The notes under the pieces are model-generated. The model was given only the letters and a program-made list of their open reading frames with translations. It was not told the DNA's origin and made no database searches. Positions 53,472 through 63,400 of a DNA stretch of 64,000 nucleotides are shown one piece after another. Location of the stretch: NCBI RefSeq assembly GCF_002891295.1, contig NZ_LGUI01000005.1, positions 1-64,000 of the forward strand, in the 5' to 3' direction. The number at the start of each line of letters is the position of its first letter. The first letter of the stretch is position 1. Origin of the DNA: Streptomyces eurocidicus (GTDB lineage: Bacteria > Actinomycetota > Actinomycetes > Streptomycetales > Streptomycetaceae). The position numbers and the translations under genes are program-made.

Positions 53472-53506
53472 GGTGTGGAACGCGTGCCGATCACGCGTCC
53501 CACACC
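53472..53506 (+). terminator. Hairpin terminator
   Basis: GGTGTGGAACGCGTG (53472-53486) pairs with CACGCGTCCCACACC (53492-53506), one mismatch, 5-nt loop, 15 nt after the stop at 53457. Confidence 0.7.
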
Positions 53507-53576
53507 GCCGTCGACCCACAACGCCTCATACTCCTAGCGGATCGCCAGACCCTCCGAGGCTGCGTCCATATCGTCA

Positions 53577-54185
53577 TCAGGCCAAACGCCTTGCCGATTC
53601 CCGCAGTTGCTCGATGCCGTTGTCCAGCGCCGCCTTGAGGTGGGTGGAGTCACCCGTGGACATCATGATGGAGACGCCACCCTGGATTCCCGCCAACAGC
53701 GCGGCAGAACAACGCTCCACGTCGAAGCCCGGCGACACCAGGCCACCGGCCTGGAGGGCGCGCATGCCGTCGGCGAGTTGCTTCTGCCACTGCCGCATGA
53801 GTTCCGTGACGATGGCGCGGGCTCCAGGGGTCGAGCGGCCGACCTGCAGGAACAGGGCACCCAGCGGGCACTGGTCACCTTGGCGCTCGTAACGCTCCAC
53901 CACAGCGTCCCGCCACCGCCCCCACGACTCCCATGAGTCCAGGGATCCCAGATGCGGCTGCTGGTCCGCCAGGACGCGGTCCGCCTCCCACTGGGCCACC
54001 GCCAGCAGCAATTCGTCCTTGCCCCCGGGAAAGTAATGGAAGAGCTGGCTCTTGCTCGCGTTGGCGCGTGCGCGGATATCGTCGAGCGTCGTGAAGGAGA
54101 CACCTTGCTCCCGCAGCACTTCGGCCGCGCCTTCCACGATGCGAGCCTGGGTGGCCCGGCCTTTGGCAGTGGATGCGTTCTGCAT
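53577..54185 (-). CDS. TetR/AcrR-family regulator
   Basis: 202 residues from ATG 54185. HTH: RIVEGAAEVLREQGVSFTTL followed by DDIRARANASKSQLFHYFPG with the KSQLFHYF recognition end. The ligand domain (CPLGALFLQVGRSTPGARAI, FDVERCSAALLAGIQGGVSI) resembles the TetR_C group with CPLGxL. A perfect palindrome sits 14 bp before the start. No obvious target besides itself lies divergently within 200 bp. Confidence 0.9.
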   Translation of the reverse strand: MQNASTAKGRATQARIVEGAAEVLREQGVSFTTLDDIRARANASKSQLFHYFPGGKDELLLAVAQWEADRVLADQQPHLGSLDSWESWGRWRDAVVERYERQGDQCPLGALFLQVGRSTPGARAIVTELMRQWQKQLADGMRALQAGGLVSPGFDVERCSAALLAGIQGGVSIMMSTGDSTHLKAALDNGIEQLRESARRLA

Positions 54186-54198
54186 ATCGCCCCCCTTG

Positions 54199-54218
54199 AG
54201 TGGACTGATGAGTCCACT
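54199..54218. promoter_or_regulatory. TetR operator palindrome
   Basis: AGTGGACT and AGTCCACT surround the 4-bp GATG, a perfect 20-bp dyad just upstream of the regulator. TGGACT...AGTCCA is a frequent operator form for this regulator group. It would give autorepression. Confidence 0.65.
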
Positions 54219-54323
54219 TTAGTTCTCGGCCCCACAGACATGCACTCATCGGCGGCACCTTGACGTCGCACCGGCTCGGCGAGCAAGGCTCACGGGGGCA
54301 ACCAGCGACGCCTACCAAGCACA

Positions 54324-54372
54324 GCGAAGGGCGGCGGCACCCCTTGTCGTTCGGGGTGCCGCCGCCCTTCGC
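54324..54372 (-). terminator. Very strong terminator after the SLT-domain gene
   Basis: GCGAAGGGCGGCGGCACCCC (54324-54343) and its exact reverse complement (54353-54372) enclose a 9-nt loop, 33 nt past the stop at 54405. Confidence 0.85.
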
Positions 54373-54404
54373 GTGGAAAGTGCGTGGGGTGATCAGTGGG
54401 GTGA

Positions 54405-55139
54405 TCAGTAGGCGGAGTTGACGCGGTCCATCGAGCCGTACTTGTCGGCCGCGTAGTTGCAGGACGCGGCGATGTTGGCGACCGGGTCGTAGATGTCCCA
54501 GGACGTGCCCTCGACGTGGTACGCCTTGAACGTCGGGTCGATGATCTGCAGCAGGCCCTTCGACGGAATACCGGCGGCGGCGTTGGAGTCCCAGTTGTTG
54601 ATCGCCTGGGGGTTACCCGTCGACTCACGCATGATGTTCCGCTTGATGCCGTCATAGGAGGCGGGGATGCCCTTGGCGCGCAGGATGTCCAGCGCCTCGT
54701 TGATCCAGCCGTCCAGGTTGTTCCCGTAAGCCTTCTTCTCAACCGCAGCCGGAGCCTGGGCCGGGGCGGCAGGAGCCGGGGCGGCCTGGACCGGCTTACG
54801 CTCCTGCGAACGGCTCGCCGTCTCCTTCCGCGCACGCTCCGCATCAGCCTTCGCCTTCGCAGCGGTCTCCGCGGCGTTCTTCTGCGCGGCCGCGGCCTCG
54901 CTCTTCGCCGTGGCGGCGGCACCGGCCACACGCTGGGCGAGCTCGCCCTGCGCCTGGTCCTCGGCGGCAACGGAGGCGGTGGTGCTCCACGCGACAGGCT
55001 TGACGTCCAGCGCCTGCGACTCGGCCGAGGCCGGAACGGCGGCGAACGCCACCGCGGCTATCCCGGCCGCGGCGATACCAGCGGTGGAGAGCTTGTGGAC
55101 CAGGGGCAGACGGGTATAACCGGAGATGGTGGAGCGCAT
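54405..55139 (-). CDS. Secreted transglycosylase SLT-domain protein
   Basis: 244 residues from ATG 55139, with GAAGAGG upstream; a longer frame to 55289 is non-coding in style. Signal sequence: STAGIAAAGIAAVAFAAVPA, then ASA. Residues 60-130 are Ala/Lys/Glu-rich, coiled-coil-like, followed by a Pro/Ala linker. The C-terminal 110 residues are the SLT/lysozyme-like domain: WINEALDILRAKGIPASYDG, then IMRESTGNPQAINNWD with the catalytic Glu in RES, and GIPSKGLLQIIDPTFKAYH with the GLLQ motif. It acts on peptidoglycan outside the cell. It is often growth-regulated through upstream RNA elements in Streptomyces, but none was recognised here. Confidence 0.88.
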   Translation of the reverse strand: MRSTISGYTRLPLVHKLSTAGIAAAGIAAVAFAAVPASAESQALDVKPVAWSTTASVAAEDQAQGELAQRVAGAAATAKSEAAAAQKNAAETAAKAKADAERARKETASRSQERKPVQAAPAPAAPAQAPAAVEKKAYGNNLDGWINEALDILRAKGIPASYDGIKRNIMRESTGNPQAINNWDSNAAAGIPSKGLLQIIDPTFKAYHVEGTSWDIYDPVANIAASCNYAADKYGSMDRVNSAY

Positions 55140-55186
55140 AACTGAGCTGAACCTCTTCCAATCGCGGATGTCGCAGGCCCGGAAAC

Positions 55187-55206
55187 GGCGCGGAAAAAGC
55201 GCCGCG
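55187..55206 (-). promoter_or_regulatory. Hairpin in the 5' leader of the SLT gene
   Basis: CGGCGC and GCGCCG flank GGAAAAA (plus strand), so the transcript has a short stem with a U-rich loop about 50 nt before the start. It may be an attenuator piece or chance. Confidence 0.25.
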
Positions 55207-55591
55207 TCTCGATCGACGGCGCCAAGCGACCCCGTAATTGTTAGCCGCCGGAAAACCCCCTGGCAAAGGTGTGACCTACTACCCCACACCGTTCACGGAC
55301 ATCCCCGCCACACCCGCACACGCCCGCAATATCCCTTTTCGCGGGGCAGCAGGGGTCCACTACATCACCTCGTAAGTGACCCACGCCCCATGCCCCACCT
55401 CACACCCGCACCCCCGCCGGCCCACCCACCGCAACCGAATGCCCGCATTCAGTAATCAATCCTGGGCCCGGCCGCCCGCGCCGAACAGCGCCGCCCGTCC
55501 GAAACCCGCCCACGCGCCCGTCCCCCGCATTGCCGGACACAGCCGACCTCCGCTTCCATGACTGGTCCGACATCCCGCGGAGGGGGGAATC

Positions 55592-58375
55592 GTGCGCCCG
55601 AGAACATCCAGAGCGGCACGAAGCGGCTTAACCGGTGCGGCGACGCTGATCAGCGTCGCCGCACTCGTCGTTTCCGCAGTTCCGGCGGCCGGTGCCGCGC
55701 CGGTACCGCAGACAGGCCCCGAGGAGGTGGTCCCGGGGCAGCGCACTGCCACGCCCGGGCTCGTGAGCGGCATCCGGGAGCCGGTGACGGCGGAGGGAAG
55801 CGCCGCGGACGCGGCGCGCGGGCACCTCGCGGCCAAGGCGAGCCGCTACCGGATCGCCCGCCCCGATCGCGACCTCACGCCGGTACGGACCACGGTCGCC
55901 GGCGGCCTGGAGACCGTACGGCTGAGGCAGCGGCACCGGGGCGTGGACGTCCTGGGCGGGGAGTACGTCGTCCGGATGGAGAGCAAAGGCGGCGAGCGCG
56001 TCGTCACCGGCACCTCCGGGAAGTACTTCACCGGTCTGAAGGTCGCCACCGAGCCGGAGGTGGCGGCGGAAACGGCGGTCGAGCTGGCGGTGGACGCGGT
56101 CGAGAGGCAACTGGCCCCACGATGGCCCGACGGCGATGCGGACCACGCCGAGGAGCAGCCGCTGAGCGGCACCGCCCGCGGCCTCGTCGTCCTTCCCCGG
56201 GGGCCCGGCGTACTCACCTGGCAGGTCACCGTGCGGGGCACCGACACGGCCACCGGGCTGCCGGTGCTGAGCGAGGTGTACATCGAGGCGAGAACCGGCC
56301 ACCCGGTCCTTCAGTACAGCGGCATCAAGTCGTTCACCACGCCCGCGTCGGCCCCGAAGGGCGCGAGTCCGCCGGACCGGTCACGTATGCCCGCCGTCAC
56401 ACAGGACGGCGGCGGAACGAAGGGGTCCGGCGTCAGGATCGACGGGACTGCCGTCGAGCTCCAGGTGGACCGTGACGAGGCACGCAAGGAGTACGTGACG
56501 CGCGACCGCAGCCGGACCGAGGCCGGCGGCGGCAAGAACCTGATCTCCACCTGGGACGCGCGCGGGCGGTACTGGACCGAGCTGGTGGGCCGGTGGCCCA
56601 TTCCCGGCCTCAAGGAGTTCGGCTCCCCCACTCCGGCGTTCGGCCGGGAAGCGACCGAACTGGGCGTGGTGGACGCCCACTGGGCCGCGGGCAAGGTCCA
56701 CGACTACTACAAGAAGGTCCACGGCCGGGACAGCCTGGACGGCCGGGGCCTGCCCGTCAACTCCCTGGTGGGCTTTCCGGAGAGCCCGTTCGCCCAGTGG
56801 GACGGCACCAAGGTCATTTACGGTGGCAGCAATCAGGAGTACCGCCCGTTCTCCTCCGCTCTCGACGTCGTCGGGTACGAGCTGACGCACGGCGTCATCG
56901 AGAACAGCGCGGGGCTCGTCCCCGCGGCCCAGTCCGGTTCCCTCGGCGAGGCGATCGCCGACTATTTCGGCAACGCCATCCAGACCGACCTGTACGGCCT
57001 CCCCATGGACAGTCCGGATTCCGGGCTGCTGGGCGAGACGCTGTGCCGGGCGAAGGGCCCTCGCGCGTGCGCCGCCCGGGACATGAACGACGGACGGACC
57101 ACGTCGAAGTCCTTCCAGGGTGTCGCGTTCTCCAACGACAACGGCGGCGTCCACCTCAACTCCACCATCTTCTCGGGCGCTCTCTGGGACATCCGCGAGG
57201 ATCTGGACACCGCTCTCGCCGACAGGATCGTCTACAAGGCTCTCACGCAGTACATGAGCCCGTTGGACGGCTTCACCGAGGGCCGCAACGCGGTCATCGC
57301 CGCGGCCCGGGACCTGAAGGTCACGGACGGGCAGCTCAGGGCGGTCGAGCGGTCCTTCGACGCCCACGGCATCGTGCCCGACTGGGAGCTCGCCCTGGGC
57401 GTGGACTCCGACCTGTTGTTCGGCAGGCTCAACACCGATGCCGCCGTCGGCGCGGGTGGCGGCTGGTGGGTGACGTCGAAGTCCAACGACGACGGAGTCG
57501 AGCCGTACTCCGTCTGGGCCGGGCGCGTGGACGGCACCGGCGCCCCCCGACGGATCAGCCCCAACGACGGGCGGTACCACACGCGTCCGGCCACCGACGG
57601 AAAGACCGTGGTGTGGAAGTCGACCCGGGGCAGCAGGAACCCGGAGGTCCTGGCACGGCCGCTCGCCGGCGGCCCCGTCAAGAAGCTCTTCTCCACCGAC
57701 TCCTACCGGGCCGACATCACCTCACTGCATGTCGAGGGGAAGGTCGTGACCTTCGCCTTCCACCCGCTCCGCGGCGGCTCACGCGTGGTCTACCTGCGGA
57801 TGGGCGAGACCGATCCCGTCTACATCGAACCCTCCGCCGGCGGCCGCGCCGCGGGAACCGGCGCCCCGTCGCTCAGCAACGGCCGGATCGCCTTCTCCCA
57901 CTTCGGCCGCGGAAAGCACGACATCGAGGTCCTGGACGTCGCGACCGGCCACCGGACGGTCATGCGGCAGCTCGGCACACCCCTGTCCGCCGGCCATACG
58001 GCGATCACCGGCACGTACGTGTACTGGCTGGCCACGGAGGACCCGGAATACGCGCGGACCGCGGTGCGCCGCGCGAACCTCGACGGCACCGGCGTCGTCG
58101 ACATCAGCCCCGCCATGGGCAAGGACGCGCTGCACGGCATGTTCCTGACCGCGTCCGACGAAGCGGTGACCGTCGCCGCGCAGACGCCCGACGACAAGCT
58201 GAGCAGGCTGTGGCAGCTCTCACCGGACGGCGCACGCCTGGGGCGGGTCTCCTGCAACCGCGGCGAGCAGACCACCTACGCCTCGGCAGGCGGCAAGCAG
58301 GTGGTGTGGGTCGACCGGACCACCGGCTACAACGACCTCGTCGTCCGCAACCGCCCGGCGGGGACCTGCGGCTGA
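55592..58375 (+). CDS. M4-family metallopeptidase with altered zinc motif
   Basis: 927 residues from GTG 55592 after GGAGGGGGG. A signal (LTGAATLISVAALVVSAVPA) precedes a FTP/PepSY-like propeptide (LETVRLRQRHRGVDVLGGEY). The M4 catalytic part has YRPFSSALDVVGYELTHGVI, where thermolysin has HELTH: residue 429 is Tyr instead of the first zinc His. E430, H433, the third ligand E453 (20 after H433, in GEAIADYFGN) and the active-site His521 (GGVHLNS) are all present. A C-terminal TolB-like propeller of about 320 residues follows. It is exported and probably proteolytically weak or inactive as written. Confidence 0.9.
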   Translation: MRPRTSRAARSGLTGAATLISVAALVVSAVPAAGAAPVPQTGPEEVVPGQRTATPGLVSGIREPVTAEGSAADAARGHLAAKASRYRIARPDRDLTPVRTTVAGGLETVRLRQRHRGVDVLGGEYVVRMESKGGERVVTGTSGKYFTGLKVATEPEVAAETAVELAVDAVERQLAPRWPDGDADHAEEQPLSGTARGLVVLPRGPGVLTWQVTVRGTDTATGLPVLSEVYIEARTGHPVLQYSGIKSFTTPASAPKGASPPDRSRMPAVTQDGGGTKGSGVRIDGTAVELQVDRDEARKEYVTRDRSRTEAGGGKNLISTWDARGRYWTELVGRWPIPGLKEFGSPTPAFGREATELGVVDAHWAAGKVHDYYKKVHGRDSLDGRGLPVNSLVGFPESPFAQWDGTKVIYGGSNQEYRPFSSALDVVGYELTHGVIENSAGLVPAAQSGSLGEAIADYFGNAIQTDLYGLPMDSPDSGLLGETLCRAKGPRACAARDMNDGRTTSKSFQGVAFSNDNGGVHLNSTIFSGALWDIREDLDTALADRIVYKALTQYMSPLDGFTEGRNAVIAAARDLKVTDGQLRAVERSFDAHGIVPDWELALGVDSDLLFGRLNTDAAVGAGGGWWVTSKSNDDGVEPYSVWAGRVDGTGAPRRISPNDGRYHTRPATDGKTVVWKSTRGSRNPEVLARPLAGGPVKKLFSTDSYRADITSLHVEGKVVTFAFHPLRGGSRVVYLRMGETDPVYIEPSAGGRAAGTGAPSLSNGRIAFSHFGRGKHDIEVLDVATGHRTVMRQLGTPLSAGHTAITGTYVYWLATEDPEYARTAVRRANLDGTGVVDISPAMGKDALHGMFLTASDEAVTVAAQTPDDKLSRLWQLSPDGARLGRVSCNRGEQTTYASAGGKQVVWVDRTTGYNDLVVRNRPAGTCG

Positions 58376-58435
58376 CCTCCGCTCGCCCGACCGCTGTCAC
58401 CGCCCGCCGGTCCCCGGTTCGGCGTTCCGGGTAGT

Positions 58436-59674
58436 TCACGCCGGCCGGGGCGGCCCTCCCCGGCCGGCTGCCTCGTCGAGAAGCAGTTTCGCGGCCACCG
58501 TCGCACCGTCGGTGCGGATCGTGGCGGCCACGGCCCTCGCTCGCGCCCGGGTCCCGGGCGTCAGGGCCGTGGTGAGCGCGGCCGCCAGGGACTCGGTTGT
58601 CGGGGCCGGGCCCGCGTGGGCCACGCCGATGCCCAGCTCGGCCACCCGGGCGGCCCAGTGCGGCTGGTCCGCGATCTGCGGCACCACCACCTGAGGGGCG
58701 CCGGCCCGGGCGGCCGTCGTCGTGGTGCCCGCGCCGCCGTGGTGCACGACGGCGGCGACGCGGCGGAACAGGGCCTGCTGGTTGACCTCGCCCACGGCGA
58801 AGCAGTCGTCCCGGTCGTCGATCAGGGCCAGGTCCGCCCAGCCGCGGGCGAGGAGGACACGGCGGCCCTGCGCGCGGACCGCCTCGACGGCCACCCGGGC
58901 GAGGTCTTTCGAGAGGTGCCCGGCCATGCTGCCGAAGCCCACGTACACCGGCGGTTCACCGGCTTCCAGGAACGCCTCCAGCCCGGCCGGGAGCGGGCGT
59001 TCGTCCGGCAGGATCCACGCCCCGGTCTGCACGAGGTCGAGTTCCGTCATGTCCTGCCAAGGGCCCAGGACCGGGTCGGCCGCCAGCAGCCCCCGGTCGG
59101 TGAAGACGTAGTCACGGACGTTGTCCACCGGCGGCAGGCCGATCGCCGCGTGGTGCCGGTTGAGTGCCTCCCCGTACAGTGCGTTCACGCGCTGGGCGTC
59201 CTGCTCCCACAGCACCTTGAGGTCGGTCTCCTCCTGCGGGGACGGCGTGCCCGGCCGCCGCCCCGGGCGGAAGTGCCGCGACGGCAGCCCGAAGGGCTGG
59301 AAGCACGCGAACATATAGCGGATGCCCAGCTTCTCGGCCACCGAGCGTGCGCCGGCCGGCATCAGGCCGGTCGCCAGGAGCACGTCGCATCCCTCGGCCG
59401 CCGCGGTGAGCGTGTCGAACCGCGCGGCGACCAGCTCGGGCGCGAGCCGGAAGGCGTCCTGAGCCGTCGGCGGCCGCTCGCCGCACACCACCGAGCGCAC
59501 CGTCGGTCCGAGCGGCACCAGCTCCACACCGGCACCGGCCAGCAGCGCCACGAACTCCTCGTCCGGCGGCGCGCACACCCGTACCTCCGCGCCGAGTTCC
59601 CGCAACCGCGCCGCCAGTGCGGCCAGCGGTTCGACATCCCCGCGTGATCCCCATGTCGACAGCACCACACGCAT
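58436..59674 (-). CDS. Glycosyltransferase, GT1 family (macrolide/glycopeptide type)
   Basis: 412 residues from ATG 59674; 19 codons upstream are non-coding. N-terminal acceptor domain: MRVVLSTWGSRGDVEPLAAL and VRVCAPPDEEFVALLAGAGV. C-terminal donor domain: PPVYVGFGSMAG, then VGEVNQQALFRRVAAVVHHG and GAGTTTTAARAGAPQVVVPQ with the family HHGGAGTT diphosphate motif and ADQPHWA. It transfers an activated sugar to a lipid or polyketide-like acceptor. It lies divergent to the large synthase at 60469, 795 bp away, and may decorate its product, but the link is only by position. Confidence 0.9.
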   Translation of the reverse strand: MRVVLSTWGSRGDVEPLAALAARLRELGAEVRVCAPPDEEFVALLAGAGVELVPLGPTVRSVVCGERPPTAQDAFRLAPELVAARFDTLTAAAEGCDVLLATGLMPAGARSVAEKLGIRYMFACFQPFGLPSRHFRPGRRPGTPSPQEETDLKVLWEQDAQRVNALYGEALNRHHAAIGLPPVDNVRDYVFTDRGLLAADPVLGPWQDMTELDLVQTGAWILPDERPLPAGLEAFLEAGEPPVYVGFGSMAGHLSKDLARVAVEAVRAQGRRVLLARGWADLALIDDRDDCFAVGEVNQQALFRRVAAVVHHGGAGTTTTAARAGAPQVVVPQIADQPHWAARVAELGIGVAHAGPAPTTESLAAALTTALTPGTRARARAVAATIRTDGATVAAKLLLDEAAGRGGPPRPA

Positions 59675-59721
59675 ATCGCAAATCCCCCTTTTCCCCAGGT
59701 TCCGGCCTCGGCCGACCATCC

Positions 59722-59747
59722 TGCGGCACAACGGGGGTCTTGCCGCA
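59722..59747. promoter_or_regulatory. Inverted repeat upstream of the glycosyltransferase
   Basis: TGCGGCA and TGCCGCA flank 12 bp, 48-73 bp before the GT start. Possible operator. Confidence 0.3.
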
Positions 59748-59990
59748 AGCCCCCTGGTGCGCTATAGCTTGAGAAGGGCGGGGAGGAAAACGCGGCCCGT
59801 TGACACACGGGCATCCGGCGGCCGGCAGCAGCCGCCCCCATGAATCTCCTCCCACCGGATCACTGACTCTTCGTCAGGAAGCCGCACGTCACGTTCGCTT
59901 GCCGAAGCCACCGCACGCCGTGCGAGGGACACGGTAGAGCCATTCTGCCCAGGGTGCCCTCCGGCAGGATCCCGAGCCGACGACCGACGG
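59748..59990. other. Intergenic, nothing recognised
   Basis: Contains a TTGACA-like hexamer near 59799 on the plus strand, but no gene follows at a sensible distance. Confidence 0.25.
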
Positions 59991-60190
59991 CTACCGGTGT
60001 TCCCGCGCCTGCGGAGCCCCGTCCATGTGGCCGTGCCGGTAGGCCCAGGCAGCGAGTTCGACCCGGTTGCGGAGATCGAGCTTCAGCTGGGTGCCGGCGA
60101 GGTGCTTCTTGACCGTGCCGAGGGAGATGTGCAGGCGTTCGGCGATCTCGGTGTTGGTGAGGCCCTCGGCGGCGGCCCGCTCGCCGCCGC
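59991..60190 (-). pseudogene. C-terminal LuxR HTH fragment of a response regulator
   Basis: The minus strand reads AAEGLTNTEIAERLHISLGT, then VKKHLAGTQLKLDLRNRVEL and AAWAYRHGHM, with the stop at 59991. This is the NarL/LuxR HTH (GLTNxEIAxRLxISxGTVKxHL). Before it the frame is Gly/Arg-rich and not a receiver, so only the DNA-binding end survives. Confidence 0.65.
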
Positions 60191-60468
60191 GGTCGCCGAG
60201 TCCGTCCGCCGCCGGCCCTCCCTCCCGACCGCCCGGGGCCGCCGCCCCCCGTCTCGCACCCGCGTACCCCCGACCACCCGCCCCCGCCCTCTTAGCATCA
60301 ACCACCCTGCTGTCAAAGGCGATTTGCGGCCAAGGGACGGGACATCGGAGCCAACGCCGACTCACCCGCGCTCCCCCGTGTGCGCGTGCAACCCTGCGCG
60401 CTCTGCCGCGGATGTCTCACATGGACTGTCATGGGACGCCGGGTCTCCCCTTGCAGAGGAGTGTCTGC

Positions 60469-63400
60469 GTGTCCGCTGCGTCCTCGCGTGACGTGCTCAT
60501 CGGGATCAGCCCCTTCGGGGCACCCGACGCCAGGCTCGTCGCGGCGTTCACCCGGGCCGGGGGCCTCGGCGTGCTCGACCTCGGCACGGGAGACCGCCGG
60601 GCCGGGGAGGCCTTGGAACAGGTCCGCGACTGGACCCGGGGCCGGCGCTACGGTGTCCGCGTCGCCGCCGGGTGCCGGCTCGCGCCCGCGGATCTCGCTC
60701 CCGGGCCCGCCGGGGACGGGGCCGCACCGCACACGGTGGTGCTCGGCGTGGGGGCGGACTGGCCGGTCCGCGAGACGGCCGGCGCGTACCGGGTGCTGGT
60801 CGAGATCACCACCGTCGAGGAAGCCCTGGCCGCCGTACGGGCCGGAGCGCACGGCCTCGTCGCGCGGGGCGGCGAGAGCGGCGGCCGGGTCGGCCGCACC
60901 GGCACGTTCGTGCTCCTGCAACAGGTGCTGGGCGAGCCGGGAGTGACCGTTCCCGTATGGGCCTGCGGCGGCATCGGACCACGCACCGCCGCCGCGGCTG
61001 TCGCGGGCGGGGCGGCCGGGGTCGTCCTCGACAGCCAGCTCGCCCTGCTGGCCGAGTCCGGACTCGGCGGGCGGGAGGCGGCCGAGATCCGCGCCATGGA
61101 CGGCTCGGAGACCGCCGTCGTCGACGGCCGGCGGGTGCTGCTGCGCCACGGGTCGCGGGCCGGGCACCTGCCGGTGGGCCAGGACGGCTTCCTGGCCTCC
61201 GGCTTCGCCGACCGCTGGCGGACCGTGGCCCGCACCGTCCGGAGCCTCACTGAAGCGGTCGAGGACGGCCTGCGCGGCGGCACGGCCGCCTCGGCGCTGC
61301 GTCCCGGTTCGGCTTCGGCCGGGGCGTTCGGTGTCCATCTGCCCGTCGCGCAGGGCCCGATGACCAGGGTGAGCGACCGGCCCGCGTTCGCCACCGCCGT
61401 GGCCGCGGAGGGCGGGCTCCCCTTCATCGCGCTCGCCCTGGCACCGCCGGACCGGGCCCGTACCGTGCTGCGCGACACGGCGGCGGCCCTCGCCGGGCGG
61501 CCCTGGGGCGTGGGCGTACTCGGCTTCGCCCCGGAAGGGATCCGGGACGGCCAGCTGGACGTCGTCCGGGAAGTACGCCCGAGCCATGCCGTCATCGCGG
61601 GCGGGCGGCCCTCCCAGGCGGCCGCCCTCGAAGAGGCCGGGATCGCCGCGTTCCTGCATGTCCCCTCGCCCGGCCTGCTGCGGCGGTTCCTGCGGGCGGG
61701 AGCCCGCAGGTTCGTCTTCGAGGGCGCGGAGTGCGGTGGTCATGTGGGACCGCGGAACAGCTTTCCGCTGTGGGAGGCGCAGATCGCGGTGCTCACGGAT
61801 TTCCTGTCCGGGCGGAAGGACCAGGAAGCCCGGGGGACCCAAGGCCCTCAGGACGCCCGGCACGCTCGACAGGCACACGGCGTGGAGGTGTTCTTCGCCG
61901 GCGGCGTCCACGACGAGCGGTCCGCCGCGATGGTCGCCACCCTGGCCGCCCCGCTGATCCGGCGCGGCGTCGCGGTGGGTCTGCTGATGGGGACGGCCTA
62001 CCTGTTCACGGAGGAAGCCGTCGCCTGCGACGCCGTCCAGCCGCTCTTCCAGCGGCAGGTCCTCGCCGCGCACGGCACGACCCTGCTGGAGACGGCGCCG
62101 GGGCACGCCACCCGGTGCCTCACCACTCCCGTCACGGAGGACTTCGGCGCACTCAAGGAGCGCCTCCGGGCGCAGGGCGTACCGGCACGGCGGCGCTGGG
62201 AGAGCCTGGAGCGGCACAACATCGGGCGTCTGCGGCTCGCCAGCAGGGGCGTCGAGCGCGGTCCCGGCGGCGAACCGGTGCCGGTGGGCGAGGACCGGCA
62301 GCTCCGCGAGGGCCTGTTCATGGCCGGGGACGTCGCGGCGCTGCGCTCCTCCGTCACCACCGTCGCGGCGCTGCACCGCGCCGTGACCGATGGGGCCGCG
62401 GACTTCCTGGAGCGGCGGGCGGAGGAGCTACGCCGCGCGCCGGAGGAGGGCTCGCCGGGAAGAGGGGCCGTACCCCGGCCGCTGGACATCGCCGTCGTCG
62501 GCATGGCCTGCATGTTCCCCGGCGCCCCCGACATGGCCGCCTTCTGGGCCAATGTGCTCGACGGCGCCGACGCCGTCACCGAGGTGCCGGCCGACCGCTG
62601 GGACCCCGCGCTCCACCACGGCACGGCCACGGTCTCCAAATGGGGCGGGTTCCTGCCGCGCATCCCCTTCGACCCGCTGCGCTACGGCGTTCCGCCCACC
62701 TCACTGGGCAGCACCGAGCCGGCGCAACTGCTCGCCCTGGAGGCCGCGCGCCGGGCTCTGGACGACGCCGGATACGGCGACGAGGGCGGCAGGCCCTTCG
62801 ACCGCTCCCGCGCCTCCGTGGTGTTCGGCGCCGAGTCCGGAGGCGAGCTGTCCCACGCCTACACCCTGCGCGCGGTCCTGCCCTCCTACTTCGGCACGGT
62901 CCCGCCCGGTCTGGCGGAGCAGCTCCCCACGCCCACCGAGGATTCCTTCCCCGGCATCCTGGCCAACGTCGTCTCCGGGCGCATCGCCCACCGCTTCGAC
63001 CTGGGCGGGGCGAACTACACCGTGGACGCGGCGTGCGCCTCGTCCCTGGCCGCCCTCGACGCCGCCTGCAAGGAACTGGTCACCGGTGGCAGCGACCTCG
63101 TCCTGTGCGGGGGCGTGGACCTGCACAACGGCATCACCGACTACGTCCTCTTCTCCTCCGTCCAGGCACTCTCGCCGACCGGGCGGTGCCGCCCGTTCGA
63201 CGCCGGGGCCGACGGGACCGTCCTCGGCGAGGGCGTGGCCTGCGTGGTGCTCAAGCGGCTGGCCGACGCCGAACGGGACGGCGACCGCGTCTACGCCGTG
63301 GTCAAGGGGGTGGGCAGCTCCAGCGACGGCAGGTCGCGGAGCCTCACCGCGCCGTGCCCGCAGGGCCAGCGCACCGCCCTGGAGCGGGCCTACGGCGGTG

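Noticed and set aside
54405..55591. A c-di-AMP (ydaO-type) riboswitch upstream of the SLT gene, as known for some Streptomyces muralytic genes
   Set aside because: The conserved ydaO core could not be found in the 5' region; only a short hairpin is visible.
60313..62376. A 687-codon open frame on the minus strand
   Set aside because: Antisense to the PfaD-KS synthase, whose plus frame has clear conserved motifs and correct codon bias.
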